NCBI GenBank assembly: GCA_001566295.1
Contig: KQ964270.1
Coordinates: 294,784 to 358,783 of the forward strand
Source: Microdochium bolleyi
Lineage: Eukaryota > Ascomycota > Sordariomycetes > Xylariales > Microdochiaceae
Length of the DNA: 64,000 nt
Direction: 5' to 3'
Shown here: piece by piece, positions 43,682 to 54,100 of the stretch
Layout of the letters: each line of letters begins with the position of its first letter
How positions within the stretch are numbered: position 1 is the first letter of the stretch
The notes under the pieces: generated by a model
What the model saw: the letters and a program-made list of their open reading frames with translations, nothing else
What the model was told of the DNA's origin: nothing
Databases searched by the model: none
Translations under genes and position numbers: made by a program

Positions 43682-45350
43682 TCATGCACCTCGGACTTTG
43701 GTTACACCAGCATACGCCATGCTTCACCTCACCTCGTGCGTTACGCCACTCATATGGCCTCGTGTCGACAGTCCACGCATCCCTACGATACCCCGAGTCA
43801 GCCCGCTGTCAGTCCGCACCGCCATCACGGCTCTTCGACAGTCTCCTCGTGACAGTCCTCGCCGGGGCCCGGCCCAGTCCGGCAAGAATGTCACCATCAT
43901 CCCGCCCGTCTCGGTCAGCAGAGCGCAGGGAAGTGCACACAGGGTTTAGGACAGAATAGGACATCCCGTGTACCCGGCCCTAGTGTGCATGCGGTCGCAT
44001 CGGCCAGTCACAACGATCTCAGAGACGCTTATCCCGCTGCTGGCAGAGCTGGGTCCCGTGGCGAGCCCTTTTTACCTGAGTCGAGGCCGAGGGTCTCTCT
44101 CGCTCCGCCAAGACGGCCCCCGGAGCCCAGGCAGCGCGGATTGACTTGGTGGCATGCAGAGTACTCTATCGTACGCACCTATCCGAGGACCAGATCCCAG
44201 CATTCACATGTTGCCACATCCGTCCCCACCAAGTCGTCAGCCTATCCTTCTCTTCCCTCGACCAGAGAATCCCAAGCTATTAGCGTGGCGATGGCTAAGC
44301 CTCGACGAGAGGCGAATCAGTGGAAGCCAGCGTAGTCTCACACCATCAGCTGAGCCACAAAGAGTCTAATCAACACAGGGAAGGACAGGGAGCTCGCGCC
44401 GGAGGGATTCCTCCGCGAGATACCACGAAGTGGTATACACACAACACTCCTCAGCCGGTCGCCTCAGCTCACATAACTTACTCTGCCAATTCGGCCCGCT
44501 AGCCTTCTTCCAAGACTATTGTGAAACCGGCAGGTCTCGGCACTCGGAACAATAAAAAAGAGCAGCTCAGCATGCGGCATCGGGAACTGGAAATGTAAAT
44601 TTCTTCCACCCAAGCAAAATGTTGGACTAGGTGTTGCAATATAGCTGGCATGGACTCGCGTCGTGTTCCAGATACGCCATTCGACGGCAGTAAGCTATAA
44701 GCACCAAAGAGAAACAGGTGGTTTGGAGATACTTATAGTTCCTCCTCTATTTCCCCTTGTGAAATAGCCTTGTGACAGTTTGGTCTCCGACTTGCCTTGT
44801 AGTAAGTTTCACTTCAATACCACCGTGTAGCAGAATCCCTCTCTCACCCCCAGCTTCCCTCGAGTGGCGGCCCTCGCATCTTCGCCAGTTGGAAGGTAGT
44901 GTCGTCGACATGGCTTGTATCCTATGCACTTTGCATCAGACGCAGTACTTTCTCTCCGATAAACACTTCAGATGAGGCACAGGGATTGCGATGGTTCCGA
45001 CCCTGCAGGGTCCGGAACAGATTACAAACTGACTGACTCGCCTAGGGAATAAGGCTGTACTTGCAAGTCTTTGGTAACGTCTCATAGTGTGGTTCGGGCG
45101 GGGCGTCTTCGTTTTTCGAGCATGTCTCACATCGTAGGGCCAAGCGCCACTCTTTATACACCCAGTTGAGCCAGTCTAGCCTATGGCGGTCGATACCGTT
45201 GCGCGAGACATGGAGAGTCGGCGCTGGAATGTACCATGACATAATCACGGAGAGTGGTGTAGTTCAGGAGTGTCACTTCTGGGCTGTCTTGCTTGCATCC
45301 TCTCCCATAAGCACCAGTCGAAGTGAATCAAACACGGTCTTGCAAGGCCG

Positions 45351-46826
45351 ATGATACTGCACATGATGGTCAAGTTCCAGGCAGGGTCCTCGACCAGGCT
45401 TGCCTTCATCATCGCAGTAATCCTCAGCCTCGCCCCTGCCGTGTCCGGTGCAGGCAATGGCACCCTCGCTGAGATATTTCAGCGTCCGATCATGACGCGC
45501 GTGTGGCAGTACGAGCACTATGCGCTGTCCGCGTCTGACGGCCCGGACGATGCCAGTGATCGCCGAAGCCAGCGCCTCGACATCGCGGCCGTTGCTGCCG
45601 CCATCGCGGGGATGAAGCCGAGCTACGTTTCGTCGATTGTGCGGTTAAGGTATGACGTGGACTTGACTGATGCGATGGTAAGTCTCAAGAGGGGAGCACG
45701 TGCCTGTCTGAAGTGGGAGATACTGCATACCTCATGAGGTCTCAGAAAGGGATAGCATACACGGGGTTTGTGGAAACCATTCTCTGACATACCTCGCGTG
45801 CAACCACAGATCAGCGACTTTACCACGATTCGCTCTGCGGTCCTCGCCGTCTCCCCAAACGCCAAGTTCGACGTCGAGCTCAATATGAACCCAAACACGG
45901 CCAAGTTGAGGCGGTGGCCAGACGTAAGCGCCATCACAACCAAGATGGCCGCCATCGATAGCAAGCTGCCCGTGGACGGGTGGTGGCTCGACTACTACTC
46001 AGGCGCGGCACGCAAGAAGCCCGAGTGGCTCGCCGCGGTCAGCGCCTACGCCCAGGCCAAGGGGCAGACTGTGGGCGGCAACATCGGCGGCGGGCGCGAC
46101 GGCGAGAGCTGGATCATCCCAGAGGGCGCCGACGCCGTCGCGTTCGCCGATGCGCCCTCCGACACCACGGGCTACGGGTACGGGATCGACGCCGCGAAGC
46201 TGCGCGCGACGAGCGCCGCCATCGCCGCGGCGGCCGGCAGCAACAGCACTGCCCTGCTGGGCCACCTGCACTGCAACCCGCAGGACGGGTTCTCGTCGGA
46301 GCCCTGCGTCTTCATGCGCGAGTGGAACGCCACGCGCCGCGCGGCGTACGTCGCGCAGTACTGGCCCCAGCAGCAGCGCGAGCTGGGCGGGTTCACGATC
46401 ATGTGGCCGGTGTTCTTCCCGCTGTGCCCTGGCAACTTTGCGTATGATGCCACGCATGATGTCGTGCCGCAGGGATCGTTGGGGGATGGGTTGCCAGCGA
46501 GAGCGGATGAGACGGTGTATGACTTGATGCAGAATGTAGCGCTGGGCGAGAACGAGGGTGGTGTTGATGGAGCGGGTGGGAGTGCGACAGCGCCAGACTC
46601 GTCTGGTGTGGCAGCGGCGACGACTTCGTCTACGAGTCCAACTACGACCTCAACTACGCCTTCAACTACGAGTCCAATCACGACTACGGCTACGACATCG
46701 CCATTACCATCACCGTCTGCTTCACAGACGGGGGTTGGTGGGAGCAGTCTGGCTGCGCGGGTATTGCGGGATGCATCGCTTCCGGGCTTGGTGCTGGTCA
46801 TGTTGCTGGCTGTGCTTTGGGGCTGA
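45351..46826 (+). CDS. Secreted, probably GPI-anchored protein of unknown family, TIM-barrel-like
   Basis: Exons are 45351-45677 and 45810-46826 (intron GTAAGT..ACAG, 132 bp), giving 447 residues. ATGs at 45351, 45363 and 45366 are all in frame; the last two put the signal peptide (VKFQAGSSTRLAFIIAVILSLAPAVSG) closest to the N-terminus. The body shows evenly spaced hydrophobic strands ending in polar or acidic residues: VSSIVRLRYDVDL, AKFDVELNMNP, VDGWWLDYYSG, TVGGNIGGGRD, AVAFADAPS, ALLGHLHCNPQ and FTIMWPVFFP. This is what a (beta/alpha)8 glycosidase-like barrel looks like, but I recognise no family. A Ser/Thr-rich stalk (SSTSPTTTSTTPSTTSP) and a hydrophobic C-terminal tail (LPGLVLVMLLAVLWG) suggest a GPI anchor. 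A cell-wall or extracellular carbohydrate-active role is inferred only. Confidence 0.75.
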
Positions 46827-47242
46827 GTCGGCAGGTTGGTGTCATGAATGGCCGTTACTGGATCTGAAGGTGTCTTATATCGATCTCGGGATACATGTGG
46901 TTTCCCTTCGTAACAGCGGCAATTACCGCATTGTACCCTCTAGCAGCCTCTTGGGTGCTAATGGTAGAAACTCCAACATTGCCAAGTTGTCTCACGCTTT
47001 GGAATCGGACAACATCAAAGTGGTAGCTGTTCCAAATATTGCTAGACAGTGTATGGGCTGTGCCGCGAAATCTCTTCGGAGATGGCATGCCCAGCTCGTC
47101 TGTCCAGATATTATGCCCTCTCGATTCCGCCTTCCTCAATCAACTCGTCCCAGCCACGTTTCAGCACATCATCACTTATACGTCTGCGATCTCGCATCAT
47201 CATCGACCTCATGGTAACCGTCATCAAGCCTCACCTCACATC
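46827..47242. other. Intergenic region
   Basis: 416 bp with no recognised gene. It holds the 3' end of the GPI-type gene and the promoter of the next small membrane protein. Confidence 0.5.
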
Positions 47243-47893
47243 ATGTCTGAACCCCGGCATCAACCACCAACCATGCTGGACACGTTCAGGAAGGAACACC
47301 CTTGGCAGTCTGCTGCCAGTATTGTCAGCCTCGTCATGGCACAGCACGCGGCGCTGTTGACTGCAGCTCACGGCGCGTGGCGTCAGAGCTCCCTGACCGG
47401 CGAGTCGAATCTGCTCTCCTCTGTGCTGCGAATGACCCCGACGGTCTCACTCGTAGCACTCGCCGCACTGTCCGCACTCCTCGCGCAGAGAAGATCGCTC
47501 CAGCAACAAGAACAGCAAGGGCGGCACCAACAGCAGCAGCAGGCCTCAAGGGATCTTGAGGCACTCAGGTGGCTGATCCTCAGCGTCTGGATGCTGTTTA
47601 ACTCGACCATCTACACGGCGGTCGTGATATGGCTCCTGTACTCGGACTTCTGGGGCAAGCCATCTCTCTCCGCCGGTGGCATCTGGCTCGTTATCCCGCT
47701 CGCCTTCTCACTCAACCTCCCAGCCCTCTGTTTCGACTTCCTACAGCTGTCGCCTCGCGCAAAGCCACGAGCCGAGCGCCAGCAAGAGCCAGGGGAATCC
47801 GAGCTTGAGGAGAAGACCCAAGATCACGATCATCTCCCATTCTGTATCCAGGGCGCGCATCCGCAGTGCTGTTCGGGCTGCGATGACTGCTAG
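47243..47893 (+). CDS. Small predicted membrane protein of unknown function
   Basis: 216 codons from the ATG at 47243 (MSEPRHQPPTMLDTFRKEHP), open to TAG. Hydrophobic stretches are AASIVSLVMAQHAALLTAA, TPTVSLVALAALSALLA, WLILSVWMLFNSTIYTAVVIWLLY and GGIWLVIPLAFSLNLPALCF, so three or four membrane helices are likely. A Gln-rich loop (QQQEQQGRHQQQQQ) separates them. The C-terminus carries a Cys/His-rich end (CIQGAHPQCCSGCDDC), which could bind metal or be lipidated. No family is recognised. An intron could not be excluded, because the frame opens further upstream to 47039. Confidence 0.55.
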   Translation: MSEPRHQPPTMLDTFRKEHPWQSAASIVSLVMAQHAALLTAAHGAWRQSSLTGESNLLSSVLRMTPTVSLVALAALSALLAQRRSLQQQEQQGRHQQQQQASRDLEALRWLILSVWMLFNSTIYTAVVIWLLYSDFWGKPSLSAGGIWLVIPLAFSLNLPALCFDFLQLSPRAKPRAERQQEPGESELEEKTQDHDHLPFCIQGAHPQCCSGCDDC

Positions 47894-50055
47894 GTACTCC
47901 TCCAGTCTTTTGCGAGAGGACGGTTTCTGAGCGAGATCAGGAACAATTTCATTTCGTGACAGAGTGGAACTGGGCCATTCAGTCCTTGGTAGCTTGGTAG
48001 CGCCACGTCGTTCCGTGGATCATTCAGGCTTGGTGTGGACCGTACCACAGAAGTAGTTTTGACGGATGGATCAGCTCACCCAGAAAGTATCATCAAAGGG
48101 AAATCACTTTAGCTTGAACTTATTCCTATTGCTCTTTATGAAAGAAGAAAATTCACTTTGAAGAAAGTCCTTGGCTCACAACAGGGTGCGACCACTGTTC
48201 AACAGCACACGACTCCACAGCAGACCTCACCGCCCGTATTCAACATGCCTTACTCTCAATCTCAACAGGCCACCAGCGGTTCTTCAAATCCCCTATGGTT
48301 GTTCTTCGCGGCTGCCTGCGTGGCGTACCTGCGGACGGACACCAAGATCGGACGGCTCATTGTCGCCGTGTTGCCCGGAGACAGCCAACCCCCCCCCTCC
48401 CCCCCGAGTCTTAACTGACATCATAGTGGGTATATTGTGCTTCAGCTGGCGTGCTGGCGGGAGCTGGTGCCGGCTCGAAATGCCGCGAGTCGCCGCGGCG
48501 AGCTGGGCACTGATTGTGGTCAGTACCCCCAAAGAGACGGAGGTGGTGGTTGGGGAGGAGACTCAGAGATTAAGAGCGAGGCCACGGAGGGCGGTGAGAC
48601 AGTCGCAGACAGTCGCAGACAGTATGGTCTGTAGACGAGAGCCAGGACCCATGATAGTGGTTAGCAAACGGGAAGATAACCAAGTCGGCGATGACAGCAA
48701 TGAGGTGGCTGAAGACTACGACCCCTGACTACCGCTCCAACTCCGAAGATGAGAACTCCGGACTTTGGTGTACAGACCCTTCGACAACCACACATTTCCC
48801 AAGCATGCTGACTAGCGTAGCCAGGCCAGAATAACGCACCATACCGGTTACAAGGCACTGGGCAACTCGACTATTTTGTGACGACGTGTACAATCCTGCG
48901 GCGCAGCGGTGGCACATTCGTATACTCGTGGGGCTTCTCCGCATTACTGAGCTCCCTATCCCGTCGTTCTCACATTAGCGGGCTTGATCTTCTAATCACA
49001 CTGAGCGACTCTCAGAATATTTCATCGCCCCTCCACGCATTTATGAATCAGAACTCGTACAGCGGGCTATTGTCAAGTTTGATCGTGATATCAAGACCCC
49101 TACATATACAGCCTAGTCTACTGTTGTATCCTCCTCGGGTGAGTCAGCCGAGCCGTACACTTCTTCTTTTTTTTAGGGATGGACATGGCGTATCAAAACC
49201 CCGCTACAAGTGGTGCCAAGCATCCGAAGTAGCACTTCACACGATAAATGCCGTGACGGTTGCATACCTGTGCCGAAGAGCTGATGCACCTGATCGGGAG
49301 ATCAAAGCAACAAGAAAGTCGCACTCGAATATACAATTTAGTACTGGCGCGCCGCATTTACCACCAGGTCTTGTTTCCCCGGTGCCCCACAGCCAAGAGA
49401 GGTGGTGAGACTGCGCCAGGGATATCCGACGACCGATCATGGTGTTCTTTCCCGATCCGGCCATGTTCCTGGAACTGGTCAACAGACGGACATACTGTGC
49501 GCTTTGAGAAAACAGATCGGATGATCGACAGCTAGAACCATGCAACGCAAGCTTGACTCTTGGAAAGGATCCAAATCCCGGTCGTCGTCAGATTTGGGAC
49601 CAAAGCCTCGGGGACCTCAAAAAGCTTGGTTCGACGACGGCGACGGCGCGTGCACGGACAGTAACAATGGGGATTGAGACTCCACCACCACAACCGCTGG
49701 AACTATCAGTCCACAAGCGAGAGTCCATTATGACAACACTAAGGGTGACCAGCAAAGAGAAACAAGAGAGTGAGAGGTATGTGGTATATGTGCCATTTGG
49801 TCTTTTTACAATTATGATATTATCAAAGTCCGCCAAGCATAGCGCTGTTGACGGGGTATGTACACGACAACACTACCGCCATGTGCAAGCACCTTCGCCC
49901 TTGCCTTGGCCCACTGGCTGTCCGGAAACGTCTATGTGTATATACAAGAAAGCAAATCTACATAGAGCTCAAACAGAAGACAGGACGCCTTTGATGGCGC
50001 ATGAGGGAAGGCGCTTTTCCGACCCCCAGAACTTGCCTCTGCTGCTTGTTGTCAT
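47894..50055. other. Intergenic region, mostly without genes
   Basis: 2.2 kb holding one doubtful small gene (48245-48513). A frame at 49553-50059 overlaps the end of the chitin deacetylase gene and is not supported. No repeats or RNA genes were recognised. Confidence 0.45.
48245..48513 (+). CDS. Possible small two-helix membrane protein (doubtful)
   Basis: A tentative two-exon model: 48245-48367 and 48427-48513, 69 residues. Exon 1 gives MPYSQSQQATSGSSNPLWLF and FAAACVAYLRTDTKIGRLIVA. The supposed intron ends in TTAACTGACATCATAG, a good branch point plus acceptor, but its donor GTGTTG is weak. The joined frame continues WVYCASAGVLAGAGAGSKC to a TGA, a plausible second hydrophobic segment. 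Without splicing the frame stops at 48418 after a Pro-rich tail. Two C homopolymers in the intron also invite sequencing error. Confidence 0.22.
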
Positions 50056-51185
50056 CTAGTTGCAGCGGCCGAAGGCGCGCTGGCAGCCGTTGGCGCAGTA
50101 CTGGGCGGTGTCACCGCACCAGCCGTACTGGGAGCAGCAGAGGCCCGAGGCGCACATCCACTTGTTGGAGCCGCCGCACTGGCCGCCGGGGCCGACGACA
50201 CCGGTGGGCGGCTGGGTGGCGGGAGGGGGCGCGGTTGAGGAGCGCTTGGCGTAGCGGTACCAGTCTCTGGGAGCGTCGCCGAGGCACTCGCCGACGGTGA
50301 CGGCTGGGGGGTGGTTGTGCATGTTAGTGACTGCTTTGATCGTCTCGGGATGGACTTTGTGTATGCCGCCAACTGGGAAAGGGGGCGGTGGAAGAGGGTA
50401 TTACTTACCACGAAGACCTCTCTGGCGGACAATCTTGATCATCTCGGGGAGGATCAAGTTGACAGTGCCCTCGTGGATGTCGTGGGCGAGGGAGATAGAG
50501 CCGCCCTTGGCGACGCCGTCACGGAACTTGCCGACGGCCACCTGGTAGTTGCTGGGCGAGTTGGTCTCAAAGTCCTTGGTGTCGATGTCGGCGATGATGA
50601 CCTTGTAGCCGAGATCCCTCATGATGTTGAGGGTGTTCTGGTTGTAGTCAAAGTAAGGGGGGCGCATGTAAGTCGGGATCTTGCCGGTCATGTCGAATAG
50701 CGTGTTCTCGAGGTCGATCATCTGCTTGCGGACCTCGGCGTTGCTGACCTGGGTCAGGAAGGGGTGGCTCCAGGTGTGGTGGCCGATCTGGTGGTTCTCA
50801 CGCAGCATGCGCTCGATGGCCGGGCGGCGGTTGAGGACGGAGTCCTGGAAAGTGTCAATGTGATATCCGGGAATGGTGGACCGTCATGTATCATGACGGT
50901 CCTTCAGTGGAAGGGACTACATACCCTGTTCTGGCCGTTGACAAAGAAGGTCGCCTTCATGTTACCGCCGTCCCTCAGGAGGTCCATGGCCCTCTGGGTG
51001 TACTGGAAAGGGCCGTCATCAAAGGTGAGGGCGATGGTGCCGGGAGTGGTGCACTTGAAGATGGCCTGGCCGACAGGCACGGCACGGCCCTCGATATCGC
51101 GATCCTCAATGGTGACGGCGACGGGGGAGGCGACAGCGCTTCCGAGCAGCATGCTGCTGACGACAGTAGTGAGGGAGAACCGCAT
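50056..51185 (-). CDS. Chitin deacetylase (CE4) with C-terminal CBM18
   Basis: Exons are 51185-50925, 50844-50409 and 50303-50056 (minus), giving 314 residues. A signal peptide (MRFSLTTVVSSMLLGSAVA) begins it. The polysaccharide deacetylase (NodB) domain has motif 1 TFDDGP (Asp56 and Asp57), motif 2 HHTWSHP (metal ligands His110 and His114), motif 3 RPPYFDYN, the DIDTKDFE segment and motif 5 LAHDIHEGT. A Pro/Thr linker leads to one chitin-binding CBM18, CGGSNKWMCASGLCCSQYGW, ending in the family's CxxxxGxC pattern. It removes acetyl groups from chitin at the wall, which affects wall properties and recognition by chitin-triggered immunity. Intron 1 (80 nt) contains a perfect 11-bp inverted repeat. 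Confidence 0.93.
50878..50902. repeat. Perfect 11-bp inverted repeat inside an intron
   Basis: GGACCGTCATG, spacer TAT, then CATGACGGTCC. It lies within intron 1 of the chitin deacetylase gene, between the donor and the branch/acceptor region, so the pre-mRNA can form an 11-bp stem with a 3-nt loop. Confidence 0.95.
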
Positions 51186-54100
51186 CTTGATAGATGAATG
51201 GTGGCGTGTTGTTGCAAGCGAGTGACTGTGGCGAAGATATCCACGGGGGGGACCGAAGCGCAAGAGTTTCCTCTATTATTGGCGATGATGCTTCAAGGGT
51301 GGTGACCAAAACCCAACAGACGCCCTTCGTAGGCGGGCAGCGCCGACCTTCATATACTGACTCCTTCTTCGATGAGCTCGTCTTCCGCCACGCCCCCGAG
51401 AACCGGGTCCTTCGATCCCGTCGCCAACCACCCCTGCTCGGAAGTGCTCGCGACTGACACTCCGTCAGGCCGGGAGCAAGACCCTTGCCCACCCTCCTTT
51501 GTTTTTTTGTGGGAAGGCAGGCGGGTGTGGCATCACCATGCAGCTTTCATGCACTTTCATGCTCCAGAGGCGGCTGGGGTGTGAGGTCGGGCTGCTCTAG
51601 CCCTGGAGGCTCTTGGCTTGGCTACTGACAACAATGGGACGATGCAGAGTCTAGCCCAGGTGGGTAGCAGGTAAACCTTACCGCACGGGCTACCGCGCAC
51701 GCCTGCGCACTAACCTGCAGGCTCAGCTGAGGAGCGAAGCATGCCAAGAGTGTCCGCGTGCGCCGATCCAGGCCCAACAGGTCGCTAGACAACAAAGGCT
51801 CCTCGTGATCGGGTAGCGGCGGTGGTCCATGAGAAGGGGCCAGCCAGGGCCGAGGACGAGACGAAGAACGGCCCCTTGGCATGTTGTGCAACAGGTGCAG
51901 GAATAGATTGCATGTACGCAGAAGGCTCTTGGTTCTGCGAATTGGCTGGTCCCGGCCCCTGGGCAAACCATCATTCATGTGTAATCAGGTCGGCAGTTGT
52001 CCAAGCCTGTCTGTTGGTGAGTTTCCAGCCTCGGCCATGCCCTTTTGAGCAGTGGACATGGCACAACGCCGTCATTGTGAGTACACAAGACACTCCGCAG
52101 ACTCGACGTATCCTGCCTGATGCGGAATAGGCTACTGCAAGCCAGCCCATCAGTACTTCTAAGAGCACTTTTGTCAGGATCGGCACCGATTTGTGCAACT
52201 CGAACCTTGGCTGAACGCCTCGACTGCATCGTTCCGAAGCACCTCCGGCACCACCGACTGAGTCCTTTTCGAGCTCCGGGTGGCCGGCCCCCTTAGACCC
52301 CTGTCCCTCCACCGAGTGGGCATCCTAAGCCCCGATGCGCCAAGAGTCGTGTGGAAAAGAGCCCCAGGCTTCACCAGGCGCCTGGCACGCGCTGCCAGCA
52401 CGGCGAAGTCCGCATTGAAATCCTCAGTTCTCCACGTCTCCAAGCGCCTTGGGGTGATTAAGTCACCGTGCGACGCCCGCGCGTCACTGAGCCGGGCTGA
52501 GTTGAGAACAGAAACATCCCTTTGGAGGAAAGTAGCCAAGGATGCTATGATTTCGAGCTTGGCACAACCAACATCAAGGGTCCAGCTCGTGTTGTGCTGC
52601 CAAGCTGTTGCAAGTCCTTGGAGTCGAGAGTCAAGGCAAGCAAATGCAAAGCCGCATGCATCGTGGTCGGCAGACCACTTCCCATAGGATGAAAAAAGAA
52701 GGTCTTGAGCTTGTTGTCAGACATGCATCCATAGCTCAGCAGGCTAATCGCAGCCGCAGCCGTAGGGCAACCCAGCGCCATCAGCAACAAAAGTCTCACC
52801 ACAGCAGCTCTAGTGGTGGGTGACTGCCCCATTCATTGTTCAGCGGTGCAGATTAAGCCCTGAGCGTTCCTGAGACATTGTCTGGCACAGAGCAACGGGG
52901 CATGAACTGGCACTCCCCATGCAAAACTTTGTTGGAATGGTGCTGCCGACAGCCGATGGTAATGTGACCGGAGCTCACTCCTGTCCCTGCCAAGCACAGC
53001 CAACACTGAAGCTGTACCCGAAAATGCATCCCTTCGTGGCTCATTTCCTATGAACATTCTCCCTGCGAAGCAGCAACCAGTCCGTCACACTTCCAGCTTC
53101 GCTCTCCCGAGTGACAGATCTCACTGCGTGCAGACTCCTTGATTTTCAGCGGTGTAACTACCCGCCGTGTATCCGCGGGCTTGCATGCGCAGCTGACCTC
53201 GGCCAGCGACCAGTTCCCGCTGCCAGCTAGCCTCCTGCCGTCATAACTGAGGGGTTCTCCTGCAGCCAAGTGGCGCACAACACGACAAGTCCTGCATCAT
53301 ATCAACTCGACCTCGTTTCCCTGCGGTCGTGCTTGCTTACCTTGGGGTATTGGTACCTCAAAACAGAAGCAGATACGAAAAGTCGGCCGAGTCGCGCTTG
53401 TGCCAAGATATGTTACTGTGTTCTTCCGCATGCATGATGTCAATCCAGGGGCTCACCGGTGCTGTCCTCCGTCCACGGCATCTGTCTGCGCACTGCAGCT
53501 GGGATGGGGGCCTCCGCATGTTGGAACAGCGCACTCGGGCCCCATAACTGTCCCTCTTTGCCCCTGTCAAGCTTGCATGCTTGCTTGCACTCAGCACTTC
53601 TCCTGTCGTGCTGGCGCCATGCAAGTTCACCAATCGGCATGTAACTCGCGAATGCAACTTCCTGCCTGCTGCATGCTCGGTAAAGCTCCGAGCAAGGCCT
53701 CGGAAAGCCATCGTTAGGCACCCCGAATCTGGTCTGGACTGCTCGAGATCGTGGGGGACGGTCGGGGTACACACACTAAACTTTTATGTAGGACGCCACA
53801 AGATGGTAACCTCCGGTGAAGAAAGGTGCTAAAGCCGGGGGGACACAATAGTGCTTCGAACGGAGTAGCTTGAGTGAGCATGTGTTCCCGCGCGGACCGC
53901 TCAGACGGGGAAGAGTGGTGCCAGTGGTCACGACGTCTCGAGACCACGCCCATGGGCCAAAGGCACGGCCCCAGTCGTAAGGGCCCCTCAAATATCGCGG
54001 CTCCTGCCCCTACAGCCGGGATCGATGACCAAGAACTTCAGCAGCCGTCGAGAGTCAGTACCCCTAGCGGACAGCTGCACGAGTATCGATCGCATCTGGA

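Larger units (their letters stand above)
42534..45350. other. Intergenic region, 2.8 kb
   Basis: No gene was recognised. The first part is the cellobiose dehydrogenase promoter. From 42900 to 43400 both strands carry overlapping G+C-rich open frames with no domain. A decamer repeat (43645-43681) and an interrupted palindrome (44994-45018) are listed separately. Confidence 0.5.

Noticed and set aside
49553..50059. 168-codon plus-strand frame
   Set aside because: It shows no domain or coding bias, and its 3' end overlaps the CBM18 end of the chitin deacetylase gene.
52728..52760. tRNA-like A box (TAGCTCAGCAGG)
   Set aside because: No B box or cloverleaf pairing follows within the expected distance.
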